NCBI RefSeq assembly: GCF_013389455.1
Contig: NZ_CP058278.1
Span: forward strand, 3,410,001-3,474,000
Length of the DNA: 64,000 nt
Direction of reading: 5' to 3'
From: Flavobacterium inviolabile
Lineage (GTDB): Bacteria; Bacteroidota; Bacteroidia; Flavobacteriales; Flavobacteriaceae
Shown here: one piece after another, positions 9,901 to 17,885 of the stretch
Numbering within the stretch: the first letter of the stretch is position 1
Layout: each line of letters opens with the position of its first letter
The notes under the pieces: generated by a model
What the model saw: the letters and a program-made list of their open reading frames with translations, nothing else
What the model was told of the DNA's origin: nothing
The model's database searches: none
Position numbers and translations under genes: made by a program

Positions 9901-10483
9901 TAACCGTACAATCGGAATCGATGTCGGCCATATCATCGTGGAACGCAAAAACATTTTTGCTACTCTGATACAAGGAAGCAAAATACGGGTTTACTGCGCC
10001 TACACCGGTTAAAACAGGTGGTGTTACAGTGTCCTCATAAGCTTCAGACCATTCGACAACCTTTCCGAGATTGCCGAAATCCAGCTTGTCATTCTGTATC
10101 GTGACCCAGTTTGGTATCGGTTTATTACTTTTAATTCTATTTTTTTCATCACTTTTAACGATCCACATGCGGGATTCCATACTTTTTATCCCTTTGTCCG
10201 TCCGGATCCGGATAACCATCCACCGGTTAGGGGTATACGGAAACTGCACGTCTTCCCCTTCGTTTATAAAAGCGTGTTTTAATGCCTTGGGTAAGGTCCA
10301 ATGCAGGTGTATTCCTTTTTTAAGCGATATTGTTTTGTTCGTATCCGGTTGTAAAACATTCCCCAGAATACTCTGATTGTATTGTTGCAATTGCGGACCC
10401 AGATCCATGCAATCGTTTTTATCACTACCCAATGCCAGGGCTTCCATATACATGGGTACCAAAAGTCTGGAAGTATTATGCAT
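6926..10483 (-). CDS. Very large conserved-looking protein of unknown function (HWTLP/PNRW motifs)
   Basis: 1185 aa with no signal peptide, membrane segment or named domain that I recognise. The N-terminal part has strongly patterned motifs: GIHLHWTLPKALKH at ~57-70 and PYTPNRWMVIRIR at ~82-94. A second GSGIGNTEKP segment near residue 510 and a long helical, charged stretch at ~370-480 separate N- and C-terminal beta-rich halves. The C-terminus is all-beta (ATLLLYPSAGVHLATGILPTKFVALF) and ends in a short linker. Its start overlaps the stop of the 732-aa gene by 8 bp, so the two are probably translationally coupled and made in fixed ratio. Together with the 732-aa and DUF6603 proteins it forms the core of the operon. 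No function can be assigned. Confidence 0.7.
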   Translation of the reverse strand: MHNTSRLLVPMYMEALALGSDKNDCMDLGPQLQQYNQSILGNVLQPDTNKTISLKKGIHLHWTLPKALKHAFINEGEDVQFPYTPNRWMVIRIRTDKGIKSMESRMWIVKSDEKNRIKSNKPIPNWVTIQNDKLDFGNLGKVVEWSEAYEDTVTPPVLTGVGAVNPYFASLYQSSKNVFAFHDDMADIDSDCTVTYVVTGWYNDPATDPLAPFDFDEAKATSEQIRQKRTQDWFKQQWKCDQETYPESCLLHASIHSIQWDSALKSGVPDGAVQVYAGNTAIESLSAQIIKSSAIEKPGVETLLNALQYQFLEDSKNEPGLKSIQTEIHKRGFTPKNRSSVWEITRVEAADSALENKQDDRPHFPENRAVLQELNELNTTQISCNKIKQEIVSLQQEYYFLWYKQAYKTVNDYTVPNFDYNASREIILDLLVSKKVEADVLDREIQHLVSGLRQYKEFAATNPEFELKETLEDRFWEPNDPVLLFCGSGIGNTEKPTFQATDKEINCRLEGQLLTKLYLNVPYNDTSIPVTIPAALINVPGVNALQHPKLPFAAIKTLVSETLLLDHSLSLDIALQAYIEAQLAEGKDKTSAVIRAFSQQVTAVQDKPDYREKEKAHERFAIIRWEQAWTPLFMVWDIVYTSNNPDIKDLDLVEDTAKWKLEEGLYFKKQAAKEQGAPVAISGISPFSNSVFANLKKTVPEAIVDKYGELNLIAQALGGLHKNLLMQRTDIQLPPFQYSSDPDYNFNTEYQLDRNELNVIGEDGYKLGCDPGNINGTDAAVFNPLRSGALKIKNLSIVDAFGQVKKVIVENDTNSTDITCSATLQGSEKESDMIIPLPPRIIQPSRLQFNWLNTSDSIIYQDTGKMDSPVLGWLVPNYLDNSILVYDGDGNEVVVLQIASDLTGNKGLKLIKQPFPGGNGIPELTANPQLKKLLEVLNSGSRVSGIMDLAYKVSMHAIGNAALQNTTSALLYGQPLALVRCSVGLESLGLPYYDQRWSQSGKEDTGNIETVKFPLTIGDYDMEKNGVIGYFTDAEADVFHTVANAPEFNFSDSDSFFTKNTTLKINLNQEPVKATLLLYPSAGVHLATGILPTKFVALFNHNSERLLSQLDIGFRVAPFIAEKVAPDIPIPAGINANWKWTHKSDVITWQNDEALAEGKNKQVSGFKKQQVYEGWLRLSNLKTNN

Positions 10484-12674
10484 GGCTATCGGTATTTAGG
10501 ATGTTAATTGTTATACTCTTTTTTACCGGACTGTCGATCATCTGATAGGCGAATTCTGCCGATGTAAAATAGATACCTTTGCTTTCACCGGTTGTATTCA
10601 TCCAGTGTTTAGCGGTTAATTTTTCCTGCATCACACCGGCTAAACCGGCTATATCGATAACGCCGTTTTGAATCAGTCCGTCATTTAATTCGGCGTTAAC
10701 ATCTGCCGTACCATCTGTTATTTCCTGATTGGTACCGTCTTCATTTTTTAGATTTTTGATATAAGTACTATTGTTTTTGATACCAAAATGCAATCCTTCA
10801 TAAGGCTGTTTTATCGTGATGCCGGCAATGTTACCGTCAAAAATACCCAGGAAGATATCCGAATCGATACGTTCAAAACGCAGAGCGGGAAGCAGCTGAC
10901 CACCGGCATCAAAAGCCGTAATTTCCAGTCCGCGCCAACCGGAAACAAGATCCGACCGAAGCAGGAATCCGGTGGTATTGAGTCGTCGTCCTTTTCTTGT
11001 GATTGTTTCACTGCTGATATCGATTGCCTGTGTCTGATAACCGTCTATAAAATTACCGTTCACCGCCTGTTCCAGTAAGGCATCACTTTTATGGATCCTG
11101 CCAATGCTAAGCGCACCGTCCAGCAAGGCTTCTATCCAGTTCGGATCGACATAAAACAGGGAAAGTGTTCCGGTATAGGTTCCCGTATTTTTCTGATGCT
11201 CTTTTTCCAGAAGCAATTCATGGGGAACGATATACGAAAACGGGATTCCGTTTAATTTGTACAAATTGCCTAAAAAGTGTTTCACCTCCTGCGGTACAGT
11301 TGTCGGTAAATCGGTAATTTTTTCTGCCGGTACTGTCGTTTCTACCGCATGTAATTTACCCAGATAGCGAATTACTTTATCTTTTGCTGCTGTTTCACTG
11401 TCATCTTCCAAAATGGCATTTAGCGTATTGTTTCTTAACTTTTCGGCTTCCAGTTGATTTTGTGCCATACGCCAATTCAGAATGGCTTTGGAAAACTCCT
11501 GGTTCTGTAAAGCTAGTATACGCCCCAATTGCCAGGCTGCCGCAAAGGAAATATCAAAAAAACCGGTGGTTTTATCATATCGCAATGCCGCATCGGATGA
11601 GGCAAATGAAATACACTTTGAAGTCGCCGGAAATAGTTTCGGTACAAACGGACCATGATACCAGGAAATCGTGCCCGCACCGGTTCGTGTTACATGTTCC
11701 AGCGGGACATAACCCGAATCAAAATACGATACCAGTTCCGGAGCTTCGTTACTCCGCTGAATTTTGATACTCTTCAACTCCAGTCCGTCTGCCAGCTGCG
11801 AAAAGCTGGAACTTCCCGAATCGCTGAAATTCCAGCTGGCCAGTACAACCAGCCGGGCTTTATGATCGTCCGGAATGTTCTTTTTTGAACTGGTGCCTTT
11901 TAAATAGTCGGTATAGCCTTCCAGCGATACCAGAATGGCGGTATGCTGCTTTCCTTTTGCCGGCAGGCGATTTCCGACGATAACCGCAAAAACGCCGGTT
12001 CCGTCGGTATTTATATCTGTAATTCCTTCTTTGTCCTTATTATCAATGCTTACCTCTTTGGCATGTGCCAGCAGGGAAAGGCTTTTCATGGACGGAATAT
12101 AGTGTTCAAATTGTTCTTTTGTCAGGTCCATTGTAAAACAACCATCGGTCGTTTTTTCCCATTCCATTAGTTTTAATCCCTCTTTTCCGGCCGCCTTAGC
12201 GTCAAAAATTTCCGGGCGGATAATGCCATCGGAAAGATTCGGCTGGATAACGGCAGCAATGGTGTTTTTACTGATCGGCAAGCCTTTCATTTCTTCCTCG
12301 TCAAAAAGCAGTAATGCCATCCAGGGAACCGGTGGTGATTCCTGTGGATTACGCTTGTTTTCCGGGGTTGATGCCCGCTGGAAAACCGGAAGCTTTCCGT
12401 CCAGAGTACGCTCCCATGGCAATGTCCGCCGGGTAAATACCAAATGGGGCAATGATTCCGAATAGTTTCCCGATTTATTGGCCGGCGGATAAACGGAATA
12501 AATATCATTCGGATTAAGCGTAAACCGGGCCGCATCGACACCAAAATCGAATGTTTTTTTTATATCCTGAATGCTTGCCTTGTCTTTTATAACCCGCTGA
12601 CTGACTTCCGTAGTATATTTTCCGGCAACCATAGCCGGTAAAAAACATTGCACTATTTTCGTATTCTCGCTCAT
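10476..12674 (-). CDS. Large protein of unknown function (TLPWERT/PWMALLLFDE motifs)
   Basis: 732 aa, no signal peptide and no membrane segments. Recognisable patterned motifs are LVFTRRTLPWERTLDG (~78-93) and VPWMALLLFDEEEM (~116-129). Later comes a helical stretch around AAWQLGRILALQNQEFSKAILNWRM (~395-420), which looks like an interaction helix. The C-terminal third is beta-rich (GWRGLEITAFDAGGQLLPALRFERI). I do not recognise the family. It starts 28 bp after the DUF6603 gene and its 3' end overlaps the 1185-aa gene by 8 bp. The order DUF6603, 732 aa, 1185 aa looks like a structural core whose parts are synthesised together. Confidence 0.7.
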   Translation of the reverse strand: MSENTKIVQCFLPAMVAGKYTTEVSQRVIKDKASIQDIKKTFDFGVDAARFTLNPNDIYSVYPPANKSGNYSESLPHLVFTRRTLPWERTLDGKLPVFQRASTPENKRNPQESPPVPWMALLLFDEEEMKGLPISKNTIAAVIQPNLSDGIIRPEIFDAKAAGKEGLKLMEWEKTTDGCFTMDLTKEQFEHYIPSMKSLSLLAHAKEVSIDNKDKEGITDINTDGTGVFAVIVGNRLPAKGKQHTAILVSLEGYTDYLKGTSSKKNIPDDHKARLVVLASWNFSDSGSSSFSQLADGLELKSIKIQRSNEAPELVSYFDSGYVPLEHVTRTGAGTISWYHGPFVPKLFPATSKCISFASSDAALRYDKTTGFFDISFAAAWQLGRILALQNQEFSKAILNWRMAQNQLEAEKLRNNTLNAILEDDSETAAKDKVIRYLGKLHAVETTVPAEKITDLPTTVPQEVKHFLGNLYKLNGIPFSYIVPHELLLEKEHQKNTGTYTGTLSLFYVDPNWIEALLDGALSIGRIHKSDALLEQAVNGNFIDGYQTQAIDISSETITRKGRRLNTTGFLLRSDLVSGWRGLEITAFDAGGQLLPALRFERIDSDIFLGIFDGNIAGITIKQPYEGLHFGIKNNSTYIKNLKNEDGTNQEITDGTADVNAELNDGLIQNGVIDIAGLAGVMQEKLTAKHWMNTTGESKGIYFTSAEFAYQMIDSPVKKSITINILNTDSHA

Positions 12675-12702
12675 TCTTTTTTACGTTTTACCCTCTTCGT
12701 TT

Positions 12703-15700
12703 TTATTTTACATCGGTACTATATTGCGGTAGTTCACCTATTTCGCATATCACCGGAATACCGGTAAAATAATTATCTTCATTGGTCATATTTCTGTTTA
12801 TTGCTTCCTCCTCAATATCCGGGAAGCTTTCGTCAAACCCAGCTTTAAGAAGGGCAACAATGTTTTCCCGTTTTTCTTTTACACTGCTTTTTTCATACGT
12901 TTTTTCAAGAATACCGGTTACCCTGATATTATTGATTTCATCATAATAGCCTAAAACCTCAACAGCATGATAGGCTTCTGCTGTTTTAGCCAGCGTGAAT
13001 TTCCAGTCGAATGTTCCGTTTGAAGCATCGAATAAGGCTGAAAAATCAAACGTTCGTATCTGGGCAACCTGCGGCAGCACCGGTGGCTGAATGATAACAC
13101 CACTCAACACATTGGTCAGTACTTTCGAGGTTCCCGGATTGGCATTATTGCTTTTCGATTCCTCACCTCCCCATAACGCTTCGGCGACTCCTTTTGCGAT
13201 ACCGGAAACCGTTACATCCATTTTTGTATTACCCAGCACAACATCCACATTCATTTCGAATGCTACGGTGCCTTTTGTAAAGCCACACGGACGGATTCCG
13301 ATATTTTTTTCTCTGTCAGCATAAACAAGAGTACCCGTTTCCGATTTTATCACGGTACTTCCGGACACTTCTTTATTATTGATTTTTAATTGCGATACCG
13401 GAATAAAAGAATCAATTGTAATGGCCAGCTGTTGCGGATTGATTACCGGGAATTTGGTTTCTCCTTTTACTTCAATCAAACCGTTGCTGATGGTTATATT
13501 GGTTGGATCAGGATTGGAAACCGCTGTTGTTTTACCTTCTTTAAGTCGTGCATTGGTTGCAGTATTGCTTTTTTTCTGTGGTATAAAACCGGTTGCAAAT
13601 TCATCCCATTGCAGCTTTTTCGGTTCTTTTCTGGAATGATCGCCAAAAGGAATGGTAAAGGAAAAGATCGTCCAGTCCACATAGGCTTCTCCGGCAAATG
13701 GCGGTCCCCATATATGCAGCTCCGCTCCCATTTCGAAACTGAAATGAATCCGTATAAAGGCAATTTTAATATCGGCCTCGATTTTAACCGTAATGCCCAT
13801 ATCGATATAATAATGGAACGGTGCCCAGGAAATGAGCATATCGGCCCAGATAACAATTGACGCTTTAATAATTGAGGTTTTAAAAAGTACTTCCCATTTA
13901 CCGCCTGCCATAATTGCTGAAGCGGTAAGCGCGTAGTACATTTCTCCTTTAATGGATAGCAGGTTGCTTATTTTCCAGCTTAATGCCAGTCGCGGTACGG
14001 TAGGATAATGTGCTGGTTTTATAAACTTCGGATGGTATCCACCCAGCGTAATGACAAAATCGCCTTCATGAGGTCCTTTTATCCAGGTATAAAAAGCAAA
14101 TCCTCCGGATAGCTTACAGTCTTTTGAAAGGACATAGGAATTTGGTGTAATAACGGCTTCTACGGAGATGACATCACTGCCCGGTCCGAAATGTGCCAGA
14201 ATAGCGAGCTCTACATAAACTATCGGTTCCGGAGCCATTGATTTTTCCGGCCAGCTCAGTCGGGAAAGTCCGAGGATTGCAAATTCAAGCTGTGTTCCGA
14301 AATTAACCGTTAGCAGTACAAACGACTCAATGAGTTTGAATGAGGTAAATTTAATTCCAACAGCCAGCCAGTAATCACCAATGGAAATCTCTATCGGTTT
14401 TTTACCGTTTTTCATTGGTGTTTCCAGCGAAGCCAGCAAGGGTAATAATCCCTTATCTTCTTCCGGTCGCATGGCCAAAGCCACCAATGGGAATAGCGCT
14501 ACTTCGTTAATTGAAGGCACATTTATTTTGCGGTTATAACCAAATCCGGCGGCAATTCCGGTGACAAAAAAGAAAGCCGGACCGCCAATAGGGCCGTCAA
14601 ATACACCATAAATAAATAAGGACGCCTCATCGGCTACTTTAGCATAGGATCCGATGGCCGAGATGGTAAAACGGCTTACTTTTATGATCGCGCCGCCATT
14701 ATAGACATCAATGGTTTTTCCGTTGTAGGATGCTGTAGTATGTAAAAAGGCTCCTGATATCTCGATTGGCGGTGCCTTATAGGAAAGTCCGAGGCCTTCC
14801 AGGTAGAAATCAGGTGTTCCGGGTGGCCATTGGAGCTTAAAGCCCAGACCGAATCCCATGAGCTGCATGCCCATACCTTTCATTTCCATCGTGGCATCAA
14901 GCAGCAAAACAACTTTACTGTCCTGGTAGGCAAAGCCTAATCGCTGCAACGTTACCGGGCCGATTTTTTTATCTAATTTTTTCCATTTCGCCTTAGCGAT
15001 TATGCCGTCGCCTAACGGTGCTACCGTTGTAACATTTGTTTGCTGCGGCTGCTCCGGTTCTTTATACTCCTGAGCTGTTCCGTCATTTAAAGCATAATAT
15101 TCCTCATTGCCATTAATTTCCAGTTGTGTGGTAATATTAAAACCGGAACTAATCGCTACCGGCGGTAATCCGTCAAAGCGTTCTAATTCTTCTTTTTCAA
15201 AAGTTCCGCTGGCATAAATTGCCAGTACTTCTTTAAAAGCAAAGGCATTGCCCTGTGTTAAAACAGGTCCGGCCAGAGGCAGCTCTTTTACATCCAGGTT
15301 GAGCCCGGCGCCCATTCCGAAGAACAGACCGGAGGTGTCTTTTTCTTTTTTATACAGTAAAAAGGCCTTAAATGTTTCGAGTGTAAAGGAAAGAGCCGGC
15401 ATTTTACCGGTCGCACTTTCGCCAAAGAATTTCGTGGCCAAAGCGCGTAAATCGATCGTTGTTTTACCGGAATGCTGATAAGCGGCATACAGATAAGCGG
15501 TCGCTGTTTCCTGGACAAAGTTTAAGGTAAAACGGTGCTCGTCTACCAATAAAACGCCTCCGAAGGCAAAACGTGACTGCGAACCGTTTTTCTGGTAATC
15601 GATCGTTATAACGGCATCAAAATACTTTCCGTTGATATTGATCTTACAATTAAATTCTATTTTAAATTCCGTGGCATCCATTCCGCCGGAACCATAGGTT

Positions 15701-16026
15701 ACCGAAAACTGTTTAAACGTAACGGCATTTAGAATTTCCGGTATGACCTCCTGTTTTGCCGTACAGCAATTCATGATATCCTGTACGCTAATCCCGTTTT
15801 TATTTCCGGATGTCAGGGTGGCATATAAAAAACTTTCTTCTTTTGTATTTTCTGTAATCCTGCTTCTGTAACCAAGAGCAATAGCAACAGCAATCGGAGC
15901 AGCCGGATTTCCTAAATGAAATTCCGTCTGCCCTGTGATTTCTACTAAAAAAGAGTTACTCGCTGCCATAATAAACTGCAATGCTACTATTTGATCAACC
16001 TGATCAGAAAACAACAGGTCAGTCAA
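12703..16026 (-). CDS. DUF6603-type giant beta-rich protein
   Basis: 1107 aa. The segment at ~640-800 has the features I associate with DUF6603: LSGGFAFYTWIKGPHEGDF, then GGYHPKF, PAHYP and VPRLALSW, then LSIKGEMYYALTASAIMAGG, and further on IWGPPFAGEAYVDWTIFSF followed by PFGD. Residues ~330-640 consist of long alternating hydrophobic/polar strands (FGLGFKLQWPPGTPDFYLEGLGLSY), which look like an extended beta-sheet or groove. A Pro/Asn-rich linker (~830-860) leads to a C-terminal beta domain. There is no signal peptide. An alternative start is MAASNSF at 15969; I kept 16026 because of the 88-bp gap to the gene before. The function of DUF6603 is not established as far as I know. A lipid-binding groove is only a guess. 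Confidence 0.72.
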   Translation of the reverse strand: MTDLLFSDQVDQIVALQFIMAASNSFLVEITGQTEFHLGNPAAPIAVAIALGYRSRITENTKEESFLYATLTSGNKNGISVQDIMNCCTAKQEVIPEILNAVTFKQFSVTYGSGGMDATEFKIEFNCKININGKYFDAVITIDYQKNGSQSRFAFGGVLLVDEHRFTLNFVQETATAYLYAAYQHSGKTTIDLRALATKFFGESATGKMPALSFTLETFKAFLLYKKEKDTSGLFFGMGAGLNLDVKELPLAGPVLTQGNAFAFKEVLAIYASGTFEKEELERFDGLPPVAISSGFNITTQLEINGNEEYYALNDGTAQEYKEPEQPQQTNVTTVAPLGDGIIAKAKWKKLDKKIGPVTLQRLGFAYQDSKVVLLLDATMEMKGMGMQLMGFGLGFKLQWPPGTPDFYLEGLGLSYKAPPIEISGAFLHTTASYNGKTIDVYNGGAIIKVSRFTISAIGSYAKVADEASLFIYGVFDGPIGGPAFFFVTGIAAGFGYNRKINVPSINEVALFPLVALAMRPEEDKGLLPLLASLETPMKNGKKPIEISIGDYWLAVGIKFTSFKLIESFVLLTVNFGTQLEFAILGLSRLSWPEKSMAPEPIVYVELAILAHFGPGSDVISVEAVITPNSYVLSKDCKLSGGFAFYTWIKGPHEGDFVITLGGYHPKFIKPAHYPTVPRLALSWKISNLLSIKGEMYYALTASAIMAGGKWEVLFKTSIIKASIVIWADMLISWAPFHYYIDMGITVKIEADIKIAFIRIHFSFEMGAELHIWGPPFAGEAYVDWTIFSFTIPFGDHSRKEPKKLQWDEFATGFIPQKKSNTATNARLKEGKTTAVSNPDPTNITISNGLIEVKGETKFPVINPQQLAITIDSFIPVSQLKINNKEVSGSTVIKSETGTLVYADREKNIGIRPCGFTKGTVAFEMNVDVVLGNTKMDVTVSGIAKGVAEALWGGEESKSNNANPGTSKVLTNVLSGVIIQPPVLPQVAQIRTFDFSALFDASNGTFDWKFTLAKTAEAYHAVEVLGYYDEINNIRVTGILEKTYEKSSVKEKRENIVALLKAGFDESFPDIEEEAINRNMTNEDNYFTGIPVICEIGELPQYSTDVK

Positions 16027-16114
16027 TACAAAGGGGACCCTTAATTTATAGAATAAACCGGATCCCTTTTGAATGGTAATGTTATATTTTTAAAATCTTT
16101 TTCCTACGGGAATA

Positions 16115-16804
16115 TTATTTTTCAATTGCTTTGGTTGCGACTGTAACGGGCGTATTGGTTACTCTGAAACCTGCTTTTTTAATGGTAAAATTTCCAAATT
16201 TTATTTCATTCCCCTCTTTTGACTGTACATTAAAATCGAACGTATTTTGTGTCACGTTGTAGTAAAACTCTTTAAATTCGATTTCATAATCTTTGACGTC
16301 TTTACCATCGCCCTGACCCGGAGGAAAACTAACAGCTGTCTTATCACCTGATTTGCCCTGAATCCAGCCTACCAACTCGTTTAATTTAATAGACGTACCC
16401 GGTGCTCCGTCCTGTTTATCGCTAAAATCGATGATCAAGTCGCCTTTCGGATTTTTTTCAGACGGAATATTTCCAATTCGTACACTCACTAAAACGGCAT
16501 CCGGTTTTGTTTCCGGGCCAATTCCAAGTTGTCCGTTAACGCTCACACTGTATTTGGAAACATCCACTAATCCGGTTATTGCTTTATTTTCTTTATCCAG
16601 CATTCCGCTAACAGCTCTTCCTCCTGCTTTAGTGCCATCGGTCCAGGTTACCTGAATGTTGTCTGTAGGTTTCCAGTCCGGTGCATCTCCTTTAATCGTA
16701 ATGGTATCGGTTGATGTCCCTTTAAAACTAAAGTTTGCCAAAGCTGCTGCATCAACAGTGGCCGAAGTAGTAAGGTTTTTAATTTCTGTGATTGTTACTG
16801 CCAT
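16115..16804 (-). CDS. Unknown 229-aa beta-rich protein, possible structural subunit
   Basis: The sequence is rich in short strands and in Thr/Val/Lys (MAVTITEIKNLTTSATVDAAAL at the start, GFRVTNTPVTVATKAIEK at the end) with no signal peptide, Cys or membrane segment. Its small size, low complexity and lack of enzymatic motifs fit a structural or carrier subunit. It is the second gene of the operon, 27 bp after the secreted collar gene and 88 bp before DUF6603. I do not recognise a family. Confidence 0.65.
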   Translation of the reverse strand: MAVTITEIKNLTTSATVDAAALANFSFKGTSTDTITIKGDAPDWKPTDNIQVTWTDGTKAGGRAVSGMLDKENKAITGLVDVSKYSVSVNGQLGIGPETKPDAVLVSVRIGNIPSEKNPKGDLIIDFSDKQDGAPGTSIKLNELVGWIQGKSGDKTAVSFPPGQGDGKDVKDYEIEFKEFYYNVTQNTFDFNVQSKEGNEIKFGNFTIKKAGFRVTNTPVTVATKAIEK

Positions 16805-16831
16805 AATGATTAGTTTTTTAATTTTTAATGT

Positions 16832-17545
16832 TTAGTATTTAATGATATAATTCAGAGCTGTCCATTTCGGTCGATTTTGTCCCGTATATTCCCCACTTGT
16901 AAAAGTGGGCAGCGCTACATAAACCGAGTGATAATGATTTCCATCACTTTCTGTTGTCTGGTATTTAATATCTGTACCATTGGTATCGATCCCGGAATAA
17001 CCTCCTCCTCCAAAATTTCTTTTATACCAGCCGGAATTAAATTTATGGGTATGCGCCCCGTTTGTTGATGTGGTAAAGGACTGGGCTGGAGGATTTATAC
17101 TGTGACTATGCCTGTCGGCTTCTCCTTTTCTGCCCAACTGTTCGTTTCCGTTTGCCGGATTTGCGCCCATAACAAAGGTTTGTCTTAAATCGGGTACATT
17201 GAACTGACCGCTAGCGCCTCCATACGTATTTCCTATCACTTTAAAAAGGTCATTTTTATCGCCGGATACCGGATAGGATCTTCCGTCGCACAACAGCCAG
17301 CCATCCGGCGCCTGCGTTCCGGCAAAAGCAATGACGGAACCTACCGGCGTCAGACTTCCGGTTTTATCCTCGATCCGCCCATCGGATTTAATGTTTCCGG
17401 CTACCTGTAATTTCTCCTTCGGATTGGTTGTACCTACACCGACATTCCCGTTCGGAAGTATTTTTAAAGCATCATTTTGAGAAAACAATACCGAAACATT
17501 TGCCATTAGACAAACCAGAAATAGTATAATGTCCTTTTTTTTCAT
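16832..17545 (-). CDS. Secreted tail-collar domain protein, first gene of the long operon
   Basis: Translation from the ATG at 17545 (MKKKDIILFLVCLMANVSVLFSQ) gives a clean signal peptide; the longer reading from 17584 adds 13 basic residues that spoil it. After the signal comes DALKILPNGNVGVGTTNP, the same module as in the S74 fibre protein at 2130-3023. Then follows a tail-collar domain: PVGSVIAFAGTQAPDGWLLCDG, the QFNVPDLRQTFVMGAN block, a GADRHSH-like segment and a C-terminal WTALNYIIKY. The transcript probably starts in the 180 bp upstream, after the terminator at 17727-17764. The architecture predicts an extracellular trimeric tip. Confidence 0.85.
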   Translation of the reverse strand: MKKKDIILFLVCLMANVSVLFSQNDALKILPNGNVGVGTTNPKEKLQVAGNIKSDGRIEDKTGSLTPVGSVIAFAGTQAPDGWLLCDGRSYPVSGDKNDLFKVIGNTYGGASGQFNVPDLRQTFVMGANPANGNEQLGRKGEADRHSHSINPPAQSFTTSTNGAHTHKFNSGWYKRNFGGGGYSGIDTNGTDIKYQTTESDGNHYHSVYVALPTFTSGEYTGQNRPKWTALNYIIKY

Positions 17546-17726
17546 CTGTTGCTTTTTTAGTGCTTTTATACGCTTTTTAATCATTCCCTATTCGAATGCC
17601 GAACCTATAAAATTTTCACAGATTTCTTACAGGTAAAAATACCTATTCCGGCAGCGAATGTTACTCTCTTGCTATCCTATGACAACAGCGATACAAAGTC
17701 CGGTATCCGTATTCGCAAAAGGCTAT

Positions 17727-17764
17727 AAAAAAAACCTGTAAATCAAAATTTACAGGTTTTTTTT
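17727..17764. terminator. Strong bidirectional terminator
   Basis: A perfect 17-bp inverted repeat (AAAAAAAACCTGTAAAT with its complement) around the loop CAAA, with A and T runs forming the outer stem. On the minus strand it ends the WG-repeat/RNA-ligase unit before the collar operon begins. The rest of the gap (17546-17726 and 17765-17885) holds no gene that I can support. The collar operon promoter must lie in 17546-17726, where TAGGTTCG is a one-mismatch match to TAnnTTTG. Confidence 0.85.
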
Positions 17765-17885
17765 AATTATGTAATAATCATACAACAAGAAGTACAGCTT
17801 TAGCCAAACTGACGACGTAAATTCACGCTATCTGTGGTTGTCTATGATTTTTTTTAAGACTTCTTTTTTAATTATCCGGTTCTGT

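Noticed and set aside
1..17600. Prophage or contractile injection system
   Set aside because: Only collar, fibre and amidase-like parts are present. No terminase, capsid, sheath, tube, baseplate or integrase was seen, so I describe it as tail-tip-like rather than phage.
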